Source: Mycobacterium kansasii ATCC 12478
GTDB taxonomy: Bacteria; Actinomycetota; Actinomycetes; Mycobacteriales; Mycobacteriaceae
DNA: 64,000 bases
Direction of reading: 5' to 3'
NCBI RefSeq assembly: GCF_000157895.3
Contig: NC_022663.1
Location: 5,704,001-5,768,000 of the forward strand
Shown here: positions 42,382-52,063 of the stretch, piece after piece
Position numbering within the stretch: the stretch's first letter is position 1
How the letters are laid out: every line of letters begins with the position of its first letter
The notes under the pieces: model-generated
What the model was told of the DNA's origin: nothing
What the model saw: the letters and a program-made list of their open reading frames with translations, nothing else
Database searches by the model: none
Position numbers and translations under genes: made by a program

Positions 42382-43692
42382 ATGACGTCCAAGACCAAGA
42401 CCAAGACTGAGACCGAAACCGACGCCGGCGACGCGGCCCAAGGTGCGGTAGAGCTCAGCGGCTCCGACCCCGACCGGGCCACCGGCGGAGTGCAGCACAG
42501 CTTTCTGTCCCGGCTCTACACCGGCACGGGTGCGTTCGAGGTGGTGGGACGTCGCAAGCTCTGGTACGGCATCAGCGGTGGGATCGTCACGATCGCCATC
42601 CTGAGCATCATCGTGCGCGGGTTCACTTTCGGGATCGATTTCAAGGGCGGCACGACGGTGTCGTTCCCCCGCGGCGACGTGAAAGTGACCGAGGTCGAGG
42701 AGGTGTTCCACAAGACCCTGGGCAGCGATCCCGAATCGGTGGTGACCGTCGGCAACGGAGCCTCGGCGACCGTGCAGATCCGCTCCAAGACCTTGTCCAA
42801 CGCCCAGACGGAAAAGCTGCGCGACGCCCTGTTCGACGCATTCCACCCCAAAGGTGCCGACGGTAAGCCCAGCAAGAAGGCCATCAGCGATGCGGCGGTA
42901 TCGGAGACGTGGGGCGGCCAGATCACCAAGAAGGCGGTGATTGCGCTGGTGGTGTTCCTGGTGCTGGTCGCCATCTACATCACCGTGCGCTACGAGCGGT
43001 ACATGACCATCTCCGCCATTGCGGCCATGGTCTTCGACCTGACCGTCACCGCCGGCGTCTATGCGCTGGTGGGCTTCGAAGTCACCCCGGCCACCGTCAT
43101 CGGGCTGCTGACGATTCTCGGGTTCTCGATCTATGACACCGTCATCGTGTTCGACAAGGTCGAAGAAAACACCAACGGCTTCCAGCACACCACCCGGCGC
43201 ACCTTCGCAGAGCAGGCCAACCTGGCTGTCAACCAGACGTTCATGCGCTCGATCAACACCAGCCTGATCTCGGTGCTGCCGGTGGTGGCGCTCATGGTGG
43301 TGGCGGTGTGGCTGCTGGGTGTAGGCACGCTCAAGGACCTGGCACTGGTACAGCTGATCGGCATCATCGTCGGGACCTACTCGTCGATCTTCTTCGCAAC
43401 GCCGCTGCTGGTCACCTTGCGGGAACGCACCGACCTGGTACGCACTCATACGCGCCGGGTGCTCAAACGCCGCGGTGCCGCCTCGCCGGTGGCTGCCGAG
43501 CAAGGCGAGGACACCGCCGCAGAACTGACGGAATCCGCCGTTGTCGAGGCGTCACCGCAGTCAGCCGACCATCCGCAGAAGGCGGACAGCAAGCCGGCGG
43601 CATCGACCAAGCCGGCACCGGGGGCCCGGCCGGTGCGGCCCACCGGCACCAAGCAACGTCCGACGGGCAAGCGAAACGCCGGCCGGCGGTAG
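42382..43692 (+). CDS. secF: Protein export membrane protein SecF
   Basis: 436 residues, six helices. Family block FGIDFKGGTTVSFP and the C-terminal GFSIYDTVIVFDKVEENT. N-terminal Lys/Thr/Glu tract and a C-terminal Ala/Pro/Lys tail are both probably cytoplasmic. Start at ATG 42382, four bases after secD ends. Confidence 0.96.
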   Translation: MTSKTKTKTETETDAGDAAQGAVELSGSDPDRATGGVQHSFLSRLYTGTGAFEVVGRRKLWYGISGGIVTIAILSIIVRGFTFGIDFKGGTTVSFPRGDVKVTEVEEVFHKTLGSDPESVVTVGNGASATVQIRSKTLSNAQTEKLRDALFDAFHPKGADGKPSKKAISDAAVSETWGGQITKKAVIALVVFLVLVAIYITVRYERYMTISAIAAMVFDLTVTAGVYALVGFEVTPATVIGLLTILGFSIYDTVIVFDKVEENTNGFQHTTRRTFAEQANLAVNQTFMRSINTSLISVLPVVALMVVAVWLLGVGTLKDLALVQLIGIIVGTYSSIFFATPLLVTLRERTDLVRTHTRRVLKRRGAASPVAAEQGEDTAAELTESAVVEASPQSADHPQKADSKPAASTKPAPGARPVRPTGTKQRPTGKRNAGRR

Positions 43693-43697
43693 GAGTC

Positions 43698-45416
43698 ATG
43701 GCCACCTGGCGCCGCCGCGGCGGAGGCAATTTCGGCCAGTGGTCCGGATTGCGGAAAGCCTTGCGCGGCAATGCCGTCGGGATGGCCGCTGGTACCGCTG
43801 CGACGGTGGCGGTGGCCGCAACCCTGACCGCCTGTTCGGGGAGTGCCGCCGGCCAGATCGATTACGTCGTCGACGGTGCGTTGCCGACCTACAACACCAA
43901 CACCGTCATCGGCGCCGCCTCTGCCGGAGCGCAGGCGTTTGCCCGGGTGCTCACCGGCTTCGGCTATCACGGGCCCGACGGTCAGGTCGTCGCCGACCAC
44001 GACTTCGGCACCATCTCGGTGGTCGGCGGCTCGCCGCTGGTGCTCGACTATCAGATCGCCGACAATGCCGTCTATTCCGACGGTAAGCCGGTGACCTGCG
44101 ACGACCTGGTATTGAGCTGGGCCGCCCAATCCGGGCGATTTCCCGGCTTCGACGCTGCCACGCAGGCCGGCTATATCGACATCGCCAATATCGAGTGCAC
44201 GCCGGGCCAAAAGAAGGCACGGGTGTCGTTCATCCCGGATCGCGGCGTCGTCGACTACACCCAGCTGTTCGGCGCGACGTCGCTGATGCCGTCGCACGTG
44301 ATCGCCGAGCAGCTCAACGTCGATATCACAACGGCGCTGCTCACCAACAAGGTGCCTGTGGTGGAACAGATTGCGCGGCTGTGGAATACGACGTGGGACC
44401 TCAAGAGCGGCCTCAAACCCGACGAGATTTCGAAGCACTTCCCGTCATCGGGCCCGTACCAGATCGAATCCGTCCTCGATGGTGGCGCGGTGGTGCTTGT
44501 CACCAATGACCGTTGGTGGGGCGCCAAGGCGATCACCAAACGGGTCACCGTCTGGCCGCAGGGAGCCGACATCCAGGATCGGGTCAACAACCGCAACGTC
44601 GACGTTGTGGACGTGGCCGCCGGATCGTCAGGGGCGCTGGCCACGCCGGACAACTATCAGCGCATCGATTCGCCGTCCGACGGGATAGAACAGCTGATCT
44701 TCGCGCCGCGCGGGCCGCTGGCCGAAGTCCGCGCGCGCCGTGCCATCGCCCTGTGTACGCCGCGCGAGGCGATCGCCCGGGATGCCGGGGTTGCGATCGC
44801 CAACTCACGCCTGTCCCCGGCCACCGAGGATGCCGTCGCCCAGGCGGACGGCGCGGCCGAGGCTAGTCAGTTCATCAAGGGTGATCCCGCCGCCGCCCGC
44901 GATGCGCTGGGGGGCTCGCCACTGTCCGTGCGGATCGGTTACCGCGGGCCCAATGCGCGGTTGGCTGCCGTCGGCGGGGCCATCGCCAAGTCCTGCGCGC
45001 CGGCCGGGATCACCGTTGCCGATGTGACGTTGGACACGTCGGGTCCGCAGGCGCTGCGGGACGGGAAGATCGATGTGCTGCTGGCCAGCACGGGTGGGGC
45101 GACCGGCAGCGGGTCCACCGGATCGTCGGCGATGGACGCCTATGACCTGCACAGCGGCAACGGAAACAACCTGTCGGGCTACGCGAATCCCCAGATAGAC
45201 AACATCATCGGGGCGTTGGCGGTTTCCGCCGATCCCGCCGAGCGTGTCAGGTTGCTCGCCGAGGCGGCGCCGGTACTGTGGGCTGAAATGCCGACGTTGC
45301 CATTGTGCCGGCAGCAGCGCACGTTGTTGATGTCGAAAAAGATGTATGCCGTGAGCAGGAATCCGACCCGCTGGGGTGCGGGCTGGAATATGGACCGATG
45401 GGCGTTGATGCAGTGA
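43698..45416 (+). CDS. Lipoprotein, ABC-type solute-binding protein family 5, Rv2585c-like
   Basis: 572 residues. Signal peptide with lipobox LTAC (AAGTAATVAVAATLTACSG), so lipidated at Cys about residue 39. SBP_bac_5 fold: VTCDDLVLSWAAQSG, a KHFPSSGPYQIESV block and the C-terminal LWAEMPTLPLCRQQRTLL. Members bind peptides or other ligands, but no permease genes are adjacent; as in M. tuberculosis it lies between secF and apt. ATG at 43698 with AGGAG upstream. Confidence 0.9.
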   Translation: MATWRRRGGGNFGQWSGLRKALRGNAVGMAAGTAATVAVAATLTACSGSAAGQIDYVVDGALPTYNTNTVIGAASAGAQAFARVLTGFGYHGPDGQVVADHDFGTISVVGGSPLVLDYQIADNAVYSDGKPVTCDDLVLSWAAQSGRFPGFDAATQAGYIDIANIECTPGQKKARVSFIPDRGVVDYTQLFGATSLMPSHVIAEQLNVDITTALLTNKVPVVEQIARLWNTTWDLKSGLKPDEISKHFPSSGPYQIESVLDGGAVVLVTNDRWWGAKAITKRVTVWPQGADIQDRVNNRNVDVVDVAAGSSGALATPDNYQRIDSPSDGIEQLIFAPRGPLAEVRARRAIALCTPREAIARDAGVAIANSRLSPATEDAVAQADGAAEASQFIKGDPAAARDALGGSPLSVRIGYRGPNARLAAVGGAIAKSCAPAGITVADVTLDTSGPQALRDGKIDVLLASTGGATGSGSTGSSAMDAYDLHSGNGNNLSGYANPQIDNIIGALAVSADPAERVRLLAEAAPVLWAEMPTLPLCRQQRTLLMSKKMYAVSRNPTRWGAGWNMDRWALMQ

Positions 45417-45955
45417 TGACTGTTAGGGGGAGCGCTCCTGTCGCCGACGTGATCGCGTCGCTGACTCGTGATGTCGCGGATTTCCCGACGCCCGGAATCC
45501 AGTTCAAGGACCTCACCGCGCTGTTCGCGGACCGCGAAGCGATGGGCGCGGTGATCGACGCGCTGGCTGATGTCACCGCCGGTGCGGATTTGGTCGCCGG
45601 CATCGAATCGCGTGGTTCTTTGGTCGCGGCTGCCCTCGCCGCGCGGCTCGGCACCGGCGTGCTGTCGATCCGCAAGAGCGGCAAGCTGCCGCCGCCGGTG
45701 CTCACCGAGGAGTACGACCGGGAATACGGCGCGGCCAGCATGGAGATTCCCGCCGACAGCCTCAAGTTGCGTGGCCGCAATGTCGTGCTCATCGACGACG
45801 TGCTCGCCACTGGCGGAACCCTCAGCGCGGCAACACGGTTGCTCGAGCGCACCGGTGCCATGGTGACCGGGGTGGCCGTGGTCGTCGAACTCACGGCGCT
45901 GGGTGGGCGTGCGGCGATCGCGCCGTTGCCGGTGCACAGCTTGAGCCAGGTCTAG
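45416..45955 (+). CDS. apt: Adenine phosphoribosyltransferase
   Basis: 179 residues from the ATG at 45416 that shares a base with the upstream stop; an ATG at 45398 is also in frame. PRPP-binding motif NVVLIDDVLATGGT, N-terminal DFPTPGIQFKDLTALFAD, and GIESRGSLVAAALA. Salvages adenine to AMP. Precedes relA, as in many actinobacteria. Confidence 0.93.
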   Translation: MTVRGSAPVADVIASLTRDVADFPTPGIQFKDLTALFADREAMGAVIDALADVTAGADLVAGIESRGSLVAAALAARLGTGVLSIRKSGKLPPPVLTEEYDREYGAASMEIPADSLKLRGRNVVLIDDVLATGGTLSAATRLLERTGAMVTGVAVVVELTALGGRAAIAPLPVHSLSQV

Positions 45956-46171
45956 CCCGGCCATTCAGCCCGGCCGAGCGTGCAGTGGCGGCTCGCGTGT
46001 GCATCCAGAGCGCGTTCAACCATCGGCGGGCCGCCGGGTACGCACCCTGGAAGCTGTAGCTTCACACTCAACCGCAAGCGGGCCCTGTCGCGCGGATCAG
46101 CGCCTTAGCGGCCCGAGGACAGGCCCGGTACCACGATTCAGGAGATATCCTCAAGGTCGGAGGTGACGACT

Positions 46172-48532
46172 GTGGCGGATGACCAAAACGCAGCGCAAGC
46201 TGTTGTGTCGCCGATCGAGGCGCCGCCTGTCGAAGCGCCTGAGCCGTCGCCCGTAGAGACCCTCAAGACCAGCAGCAGCGCGTCTCGTCGGGTCCGGGCC
46301 CGGCTGGCCCGCCGGATGACCGCTCGTAGCGGCGCCATCAACCCGGTGCTCGAGCCGCTGGTGGCGGTGCACCGCGAGATCTATCCCAAGGCCGACCTGT
46401 CCATGCTGCAGCGAGCCTACGAGGTCGCCGACCAACGACATGCCGGGCAGTTTCGGCATTCCGGAGATCCCTACATCACCCACCCGCTGGCCGTCGCCAA
46501 CATCCTGGCCGAGTTGGGCATGGACACCACCACCCTGGTGGCCGCACTGCTGCACGACACCGTCGAGGACACCGGTTACACCCTGGAAGCACTGTCCGAG
46601 GATTTCGGCGAAGAGGTGGGTCATCTCGTCGACGGGGTCACCAAACTGGACCGCGTCGTGCTCGGCAGCGCCGCCGAAGGCGAGACCATTCGCAAGATGA
46701 TCATCGCGATGGCGCGCGATCCGCGGGTGCTGGTGATCAAGGTGGCCGACCGGCTGCACAACATGCGCACCATGCGCTTCCTGCCGCCGGAGAAGCAGGC
46801 CCGCAAGGCCCGCGAAACGTTGGAAGTCATTGCGCCCCTGGCGCATCGGCTTGGTATGGCCAGCGTCAAGTGGGAGTTGGAAGACCTGTCGTTCGCGATC
46901 CTGCATCCCAAGAAGTACGAGGAGATCGTGCGGCTGGTCGCCGGCCGTGCGCCCTCGCGGGACACCTACCTGGCCAAGGTCCGCACCGAGATCATCAACA
47001 CCCTGGGCGCATCGAAAATCAAGGCGACCGTTGAAGGTAGGCCGAAACATTACTGGTCGATTTACCAGAAGATGATCGTCAAGGGCCGTGACTTCGACGA
47101 CATCCACGACCTGGTCGGCATCCGCATCCTGTGCGACGAGATCCGCGACTGCTATGCCGCTGTGGGCGTGGTGCATTCGCTGTGGCAGCCGATGGCCGGA
47201 CGGTTCAAGGACTACATCGCCCAGCCCAGGTACGGGGTGTACCAGTCGCTGCACACTACCGTCGTCGGGCCCGAGGGTAAGCCGCTGGAGGTGCAGATCC
47301 GCACCCGCGACATGCACCGCACCGCCGAATACGGCATTGCCGCGCACTGGCGCTACAAGGAAGCCAAGGGCCGCAACGGCGTTCCGCATCCACATGCCGC
47401 CGCCGAGATCGACGACATGGCCTGGATGCGCCAGCTACTCGACTGGCAACGGGAAGCCGCGGACCCCGGCGAATTCCTGGAGTCGCTGCGTTACGACCTT
47501 GCGGTACAAGAGATCTTCGTGTTCACCCCGAAGGGTGATGTGATCACCCTGCCCACCGGGTCGACACCGGTGGACTTCGCCTACGCGGTGCACACCGAGG
47601 TCGGCCACCGCTGCATCGGCGCCCGGGTCAACGGCCGGCTGGTGGCGCTGGAACGCAAGCTGGAAAACGGCGAAGTGGTCGAGGTTTTCACGTCCAAGGC
47701 GCCCAATGCCGGGCCGTCGCGCGACTGGCAGCAGTTCGTGGTGTCCCCGCGCGCCAAGACGAAGATCCGGCAGTGGTTCGCCAAGGAGCGCCGTGAGGAG
47801 GCGCTGGAGACCGGCAAAGAGGCGATGGCGCGCGAAGTGCGTCGCGGCGGACTTCCGTTGCAGCGCTTGGTCAACGGCGAATCCATGGCTGCCGTTGCCC
47901 GCGAACTGCACTACGCGGACGTCTCAGCGCTCTACACCGCGATCGGCGAGGGCCATGTGTCGGCCCGGCATGTCATGCAGCGACTGCTGGCCGAGCTCGG
48001 CGGTATCGACCAGGCAGAAGAGGAGCTCGCCGAGCGGTCCACGCCCACCACGATGCCGCGCCGCCAGCGCAGCAGCGACGACGTCGGAGTATCGGTACCG
48101 GGCGCCCCGGGTGTGCTGACCAAGTTGGCCAAGTGCTGCACGCCGGTGCCCGGCGACCAGATCATGGGGTTCGTCACCCGCGGCGGCGGCGTCAGTGTGC
48201 ACCGCACCGACTGCACCAATGCCACGTCGTTGCAGCAGCAGGCCGAGCGCATCATCGAAGTGCTGTGGGCGCCATCACCGACGTCGGTGTTCCTGGTCGC
48301 CATCCAGGTTGAGGCGCTCGACCGGCACCGGCTGCTGTCGGACATCACCCGGGTGCTCGCCGACGAGAAGGTGAACATCCTGTCCGCGTCGGTCACGACT
48401 TCAGGCGACCGGGTGGCTATCAGCCGGTTCACCTTCGAGATGGGCGATCCCAAGCATCTCGGCCATCTGCTCAACGTCGTCCGCAATGTCGAAGGCGTCT
48501 ACGACGTGTACCGGGTGACGTCTGCAACTTAG
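46172..48532 (+). CDS. relA: Bifunctional (p)ppGpp synthetase/hydrolase
   Basis: 786 residues from the GTG at 46172, which has GGAGG at a proper distance and matches the MADDQ-type start of M. tuberculosis RelMtb; a GTG at 46163 overlaps that Shine-Dalgarno. Order: HD hydrolase with LLHDTVEDTGYTLE, synthetase with YWSIYQKMIVKGRDFDDIHD and GVYQSLHTTVVGPEGK, TGS (IFVFTPKGDVITLPTGSTPV), and a C-terminal ACT domain (SVFLVAIQVEALDRHRLLSD). Controls the stringent response. Confidence 0.97.
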   Translation: MADDQNAAQAVVSPIEAPPVEAPEPSPVETLKTSSSASRRVRARLARRMTARSGAINPVLEPLVAVHREIYPKADLSMLQRAYEVADQRHAGQFRHSGDPYITHPLAVANILAELGMDTTTLVAALLHDTVEDTGYTLEALSEDFGEEVGHLVDGVTKLDRVVLGSAAEGETIRKMIIAMARDPRVLVIKVADRLHNMRTMRFLPPEKQARKARETLEVIAPLAHRLGMASVKWELEDLSFAILHPKKYEEIVRLVAGRAPSRDTYLAKVRTEIINTLGASKIKATVEGRPKHYWSIYQKMIVKGRDFDDIHDLVGIRILCDEIRDCYAAVGVVHSLWQPMAGRFKDYIAQPRYGVYQSLHTTVVGPEGKPLEVQIRTRDMHRTAEYGIAAHWRYKEAKGRNGVPHPHAAAEIDDMAWMRQLLDWQREAADPGEFLESLRYDLAVQEIFVFTPKGDVITLPTGSTPVDFAYAVHTEVGHRCIGARVNGRLVALERKLENGEVVEVFTSKAPNAGPSRDWQQFVVSPRAKTKIRQWFAKERREEALETGKEAMAREVRRGGLPLQRLVNGESMAAVARELHYADVSALYTAIGEGHVSARHVMQRLLAELGGIDQAEEELAERSTPTTMPRRQRSSDDVGVSVPGAPGVLTKLAKCCTPVPGDQIMGFVTRGGGVSVHRTDCTNATSLQQQAERIIEVLWAPSPTSVFLVAIQVEALDRHRLLSDITRVLADEKVNILSASVTTSGDRVAISRFTFEMGDPKHLGHLLNVVRNVEGVYDVYRVTSAT

Positions 48533-48723
48533 AGCAGCTTGGAAGTGTCCAGGGCCAACGGTTCGGGTGCCGAGTCTGCGCTCACGGCGCCGAACCTGCG
48601 TCCATAGTGCGACATCTCGCAAAGATCAAGCGCTTAGCGCAGTCTGGGCAAGCGCGTGGTTATAGCCGGCGCGACGGGTCGCAGACGGGCCCGGGGTGGG
48701 GGCTGCTGCGAGTTCCGGCATCG

Positions 48724-49623
48724 CTAGTCGAGCAGCAACGACTTGATGACGACGTCAAGGGCGGGCGGGCCGTCCTCACCGCCGCCAGCGACACCGGCCT
48801 CGGCGATCTTGTCCAGGGTGGCCAGTCCGTCGGCCTGGATGGTGCCGAAAACGGTGTACTCGGGCGGCAGCGCCGAGTCGCGATAGACCATGAAGAATTG
48901 GCTGCTGTTAGTGTCGGGTCCCGCGTTGGCCATGGCCAGGGTGCCCCGCGGATAGATGACCGGCTCCTTGAGCTTGGGGTCGTTCGGCGGGTACTGGTTG
49001 GTCGGGTATTCGTTGGCGAACTGATAGCCCGGCCCGCCGGTGCCGTCACCCTTGGGATCACCACACTGCAGCACCGACAGCGACGGCGACGTGGTCAGCC
49101 GATGGCATTTGGTGTCTTTGAAGAAGCCCTGCTGAGCCAGGCTGGCGAAGCTGTTGACCGTGCACGGTGACTCATTGTTGGCCAGCATTAGGCCGATCTT
49201 GCCCTGGCTGGTCACCATGCTGGCGCTGATTTGAGCCGGCTCGGTGGGCACCTTGCCGGTGCGCGGCGGCTTGGCCTCTTTGGCGGCCTTGTCAGGCGAC
49301 GGCGGGTACTGGCAGTTGGCGCCCAGATTCGCCGGCGCTTTGAACGCCGGCATCGGCACCGCGTTCCCAAGCTGCACCGGCGGCAGACCGGTCGCCGAAG
49401 GCGACCCGGGCGCGGAGCTGCTGGGGCTGGCTGACGTGGTCCCCTTGTGGTCGTCCTTGTTGACGAACACGACGTACACCACCGCGGCGACCACAGCTAC
49501 CGCGACAACGGAAGCCCCGGCGATTGTCGCGATGCGGCGCCGCTTGGCCTGCTTGGCACGGCGCTCCAGCTGCCGTTCGAGTTTGCGCTTGGCGGTGGCA
49601 CGTCGCTGCTGATTGGTCGGCAC
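48724..49623 (-). CDS. ppiB: Membrane-anchored cyclophilin-type peptidyl-prolyl isomerase
   Basis: 299 residues (Rv2582, 308). A basic cytoplasmic N-terminus (RRATAKRKLERQLERRAKQA), one membrane helix (IATIAGASVVAVAVVAAVVY), a Ser/Pro linker, then an extracytoplasmic cyclophilin domain with VNSFASLAQQGFFKDTKCHR and GTLAMANAGPDTNSSQFFM. The GTG at 49623 (MPTNQQRRA) was chosen; a longer in-frame extension would run into the promoter of the divergent glyoxalase gene. Confidence 0.92.
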   Translation of the reverse strand: MPTNQQRRATAKRKLERQLERRAKQAKRRRIATIAGASVVAVAVVAAVVYVVFVNKDDHKGTTSASPSSSAPGSPSATGLPPVQLGNAVPMPAFKAPANLGANCQYPPSPDKAAKEAKPPRTGKVPTEPAQISASMVTSQGKIGLMLANNESPCTVNSFASLAQQGFFKDTKCHRLTTSPSLSVLQCGDPKGDGTGGPGYQFANEYPTNQYPPNDPKLKEPVIYPRGTLAMANAGPDTNSSQFFMVYRDSALPPEYTVFGTIQADGLATLDKIAEAGVAGGGEDGPPALDVVIKSLLLD

Positions 49624-49708
49624 GGCCGATATCTTTCCATGACCGCTGCAGCGGAACCCGCCGCGGCCCACATCGTGGCCCGACCCGGCGGATGGGAAAC
49701 TGGTAACC

Positions 49709-50383
49709 GTGTTGATCACCGGATTCCCCGCCGGGGTGCTGGCATGCAACTGTTACGTGCTGGCGGAGCGGCCCGGAACTGACGCCGTCATCGTGGACCC
49801 GGGCCAGCGTGCGCTGGGCCCGCTGCGCCGCATCCTGGACAAAAACCGGCTGACCCCAGCCGCGGTGCTGATCACCCATGGGCACATCGACCACATGTGG
49901 TCCGCCCAGAAGGTCTCCGACACCTTCGGCTGCCCCACCTACATCCACCCCGAGGACCGGTTCATGCTGACCGACCCGATCTACGGCCTGGGGCCGCGGG
50001 TGGCGCAGCTGGTCGCCGGGGCGTTCTTCCGGGAGCCCAAGCAAGTCGTCGAACTGGACCGTGACGGCGACAAAATCGACCTCGGCAACGTTTCCGTCAA
50101 CGTCGACCACACGCCCGGGCACACCCGCGGATCGGTGTGCTTCCGGGTGTTGCAGGCCAGCAAGGACGACCGGGACGTCGTGTTCACCGGCGACACACTG
50201 TTCGAGCGCTCGATCGGCCGCTCCGACCTGTTCGGCGGCAGCGGCCGCGACCTGCTGCGCTCCATCGTCGACAAGCTCCTGGTGCTCGACGACAAGACCG
50301 TGGTGCTGCCCGGCCACGGCAACGCCACCACCATCGGCGCCGAGCGGCGCTTCAACCCGTTCCTCGAAGGGCTGAGCCCGTGA
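49709..50383 (+). CDS. Metallo-beta-lactamase-fold hydrolase (glyoxalase II-like)
   Basis: 224 residues, same length as Rv2581c. Binuclear metal motif H-x-H-x-DH is present as LITHGHIDHMWSA; further ligands in VDHTPGHTRGSVCF, VFTGDTLFERSIGRSD and LPGHGNATTIG. Probably hydrolyses a thioester such as a lactoyl-thiol adduct. GTG start; its TGA overlaps the hisS GTG. Confidence 0.9.
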   Translation: MLITGFPAGVLACNCYVLAERPGTDAVIVDPGQRALGPLRRILDKNRLTPAAVLITHGHIDHMWSAQKVSDTFGCPTYIHPEDRFMLTDPIYGLGPRVAQLVAGAFFREPKQVVELDRDGDKIDLGNVSVNVDHTPGHTRGSVCFRVLQASKDDRDVVFTGDTLFERSIGRSDLFGGSGRDLLRSIVDKLLVLDDKTVVLPGHGNATTIGAERRFNPFLEGLSP

Positions 50384-51642
50384 CCGAATTCTCGGCGCCC
50401 AAGGGAGTGCCCGACTACTACCCACCGGACTCCGCGCAGTTCGTCGCGGTGCGCGACGGCCTGCTCAGTGCCGCCCGCCGGGCCGGTTACGGGTATATCG
50501 AGCTGCCGATCTTCGAGGACACGGCGCTGTTTGCGCGCGGGGTAGGTGAGTCCACCGACGTGGTGTCCAAGGAGATGTACACCTTCGCCGACCGCGGCGA
50601 CCGGTCGGTGACGCTGCGGCCGGAAGGCACCGCCGGTGTGGTGCGGGCGGTGATCGAACACGGACTGGACCGCGGCGCGCTGCCGGTGAAGCTGAGCTAC
50701 GCCGGGCCATTTTTCCGCTACGAGCGGCCTCAAGCCGGCCGGTATCGCCAACTGCAGCAGGTCGGCGTGGAGGCCATCGGCGTCGACGATCCGGCTCTGG
50801 ACGCCGAGGTGATCGCCGTGGCCGACGCCGGTTTCCGGGCACTGGGCCTGGAGGGGTTCCGCCTGGAAATCACCTCGCTGGGTGACGAGACCTGTCGGCC
50901 GCAGTACCGGGAGCTGTTGCAGGAGTTCCTGTTCGGGCTCGACCTCGACGAGGAAACCCGGCGCCGCGCGCAGCTGAACCCGTTACGGGTGCTCGACGAC
51001 AAACGCCCGGCGGTGCGGGCAATGACGGCCGATGCGCCGGTGCTGCTCGATCACCTGTCCGATACGGCCAAGCAGCATTTCGACACCGTGCTGTCGCACC
51101 TGGACGCGCTCGGGGTGCCCTACGTGATCAATGCGCGCATGGTGCGCGGGCTGGATTACTACACCAAGACGACGTTCGAGTTTGTCCACGACGGTTTGGG
51201 GGCGCAATCCGGTATCGGCGGCGGCGGCCGCTACGACGGCCTGATGCGCCAGCTCGGCGGGCAGAACCTGTCGGGTATCGGGTTCGGGCTGGGCGTCGAC
51301 CGGACGCTGCTTGCCCTGCGCGCCGAAGGCAAGAACGTGGGCGAGACGACCCGCTGCGACGTGTTCGGCGTGCCGCTCAGCGAGCAGGCCAAGCTGAAAC
51401 TGGCGGTGCTGGCCGCGCAGCTGCGTGCCTCCGGGGTGCGCGTCGATCTGGCCTACGGCGACCGCGGGCTCAAAGGCGCGATGCGCGCGGCCGACCGTTC
51501 CGGTGCGCGGATCGCGTTGGTCGTCGGCGATCGTGACATCGAGGCGGCCATGGTGGGGGTGAAGGATCTCGCGACTGGCGACCAGGTCTCGGTGGCTCTG
51601 GATTCCGTTGTCGCCGAAGTGGTTTCACGATTGGCTCGGTAA
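50380..51642 (+). CDS. hisS: Histidyl-tRNA synthetase
   Basis: 420 residues (Rv2580c, 423). Class II motifs: TLRPEGTAGVVRA, motif 2 region GPFFRYERPQAGRYRQLQQV, the histidine-binding VRGLDYYTKTTFEF and GGGGRYDGLM, and a C-terminal anticodon domain starting RCDVFGVPLSEQAK. GTG start overlapping the previous gene by 4 bases. The DNA immediately after its TAA is foreign-looking. Confidence 0.97.
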   Translation: MTEFSAPKGVPDYYPPDSAQFVAVRDGLLSAARRAGYGYIELPIFEDTALFARGVGESTDVVSKEMYTFADRGDRSVTLRPEGTAGVVRAVIEHGLDRGALPVKLSYAGPFFRYERPQAGRYRQLQQVGVEAIGVDDPALDAEVIAVADAGFRALGLEGFRLEITSLGDETCRPQYRELLQEFLFGLDLDEETRRRAQLNPLRVLDDKRPAVRAMTADAPVLLDHLSDTAKQHFDTVLSHLDALGVPYVINARMVRGLDYYTKTTFEFVHDGLGAQSGIGGGGRYDGLMRQLGGQNLSGIGFGLGVDRTLLALRAEGKNVGETTRCDVFGVPLSEQAKLKLAVLAAQLRASGVRVDLAYGDRGLKGAMRAADRSGARIALVVGDRDIEAAMVGVKDLATGDQVSVALDSVVAEVVSRLAR

Positions 51643-52052
51643 GTCTCGAGCATACTTCAGCCACTGAAGAACGCCATCGCCACCACGCGGCCGGGTACAC
51701 CCGGTTCCGAGCCCCCGCCAAACCAACCGGGTGCGCCTTCAAGCCCGAGTATTACCGATCAGGCCACGCAAATCGGTAAAGATGTCATGGAACACGTACC
51801 TAAGGGCTCAAGACTAAATTCCTTGGTCGATAGGCTTAATCAATTGCACATCGGCAATCAGCAACAGGCCGCCGAGGCGGCAGACGCCGCGGCGAAAGCG
51901 GCGTGGGTCAGACCGCGGGAATTGTCGACGGGCCTAATGGAGCAAAGCTGGTGCTACCCGCTAACCCGAAGTTCGGGGAAGCTATCATGGTAGCCCCGGA
52001 CGGAACGCTTTCTGTATTTCGCGGCGACCTCTATCAGTTTTTGCCGAAGTAG
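51643..52052 (+). pseudogene. C-terminal remnant of a large, possibly toxin, protein
   Basis: Directly after the hisS stop, and in the same frame, the DNA reads as protein without a start: LKNAIATTRPGTPGSEPPPN, a Pro/Ser linker, then SLVDRLNQLHIGNQQQAAEA and more Ala-rich helix to about 51902. The frame then shifts and continues GQTAGIVDGPNGAKLVLPAN, ending VFRGDLYQFLPK and TAG at 52052. The Pro-rich linker plus a short C-terminal domain followed at once by a small low-GC gene is the layout of polymorphic-toxin tails with an immunity gene (inference). Its 5' part was lost in the event that joined it to hisS. Family not recognised. Confidence 0.6.
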
Positions 52053-52063
52053 TGGAGTAGGCG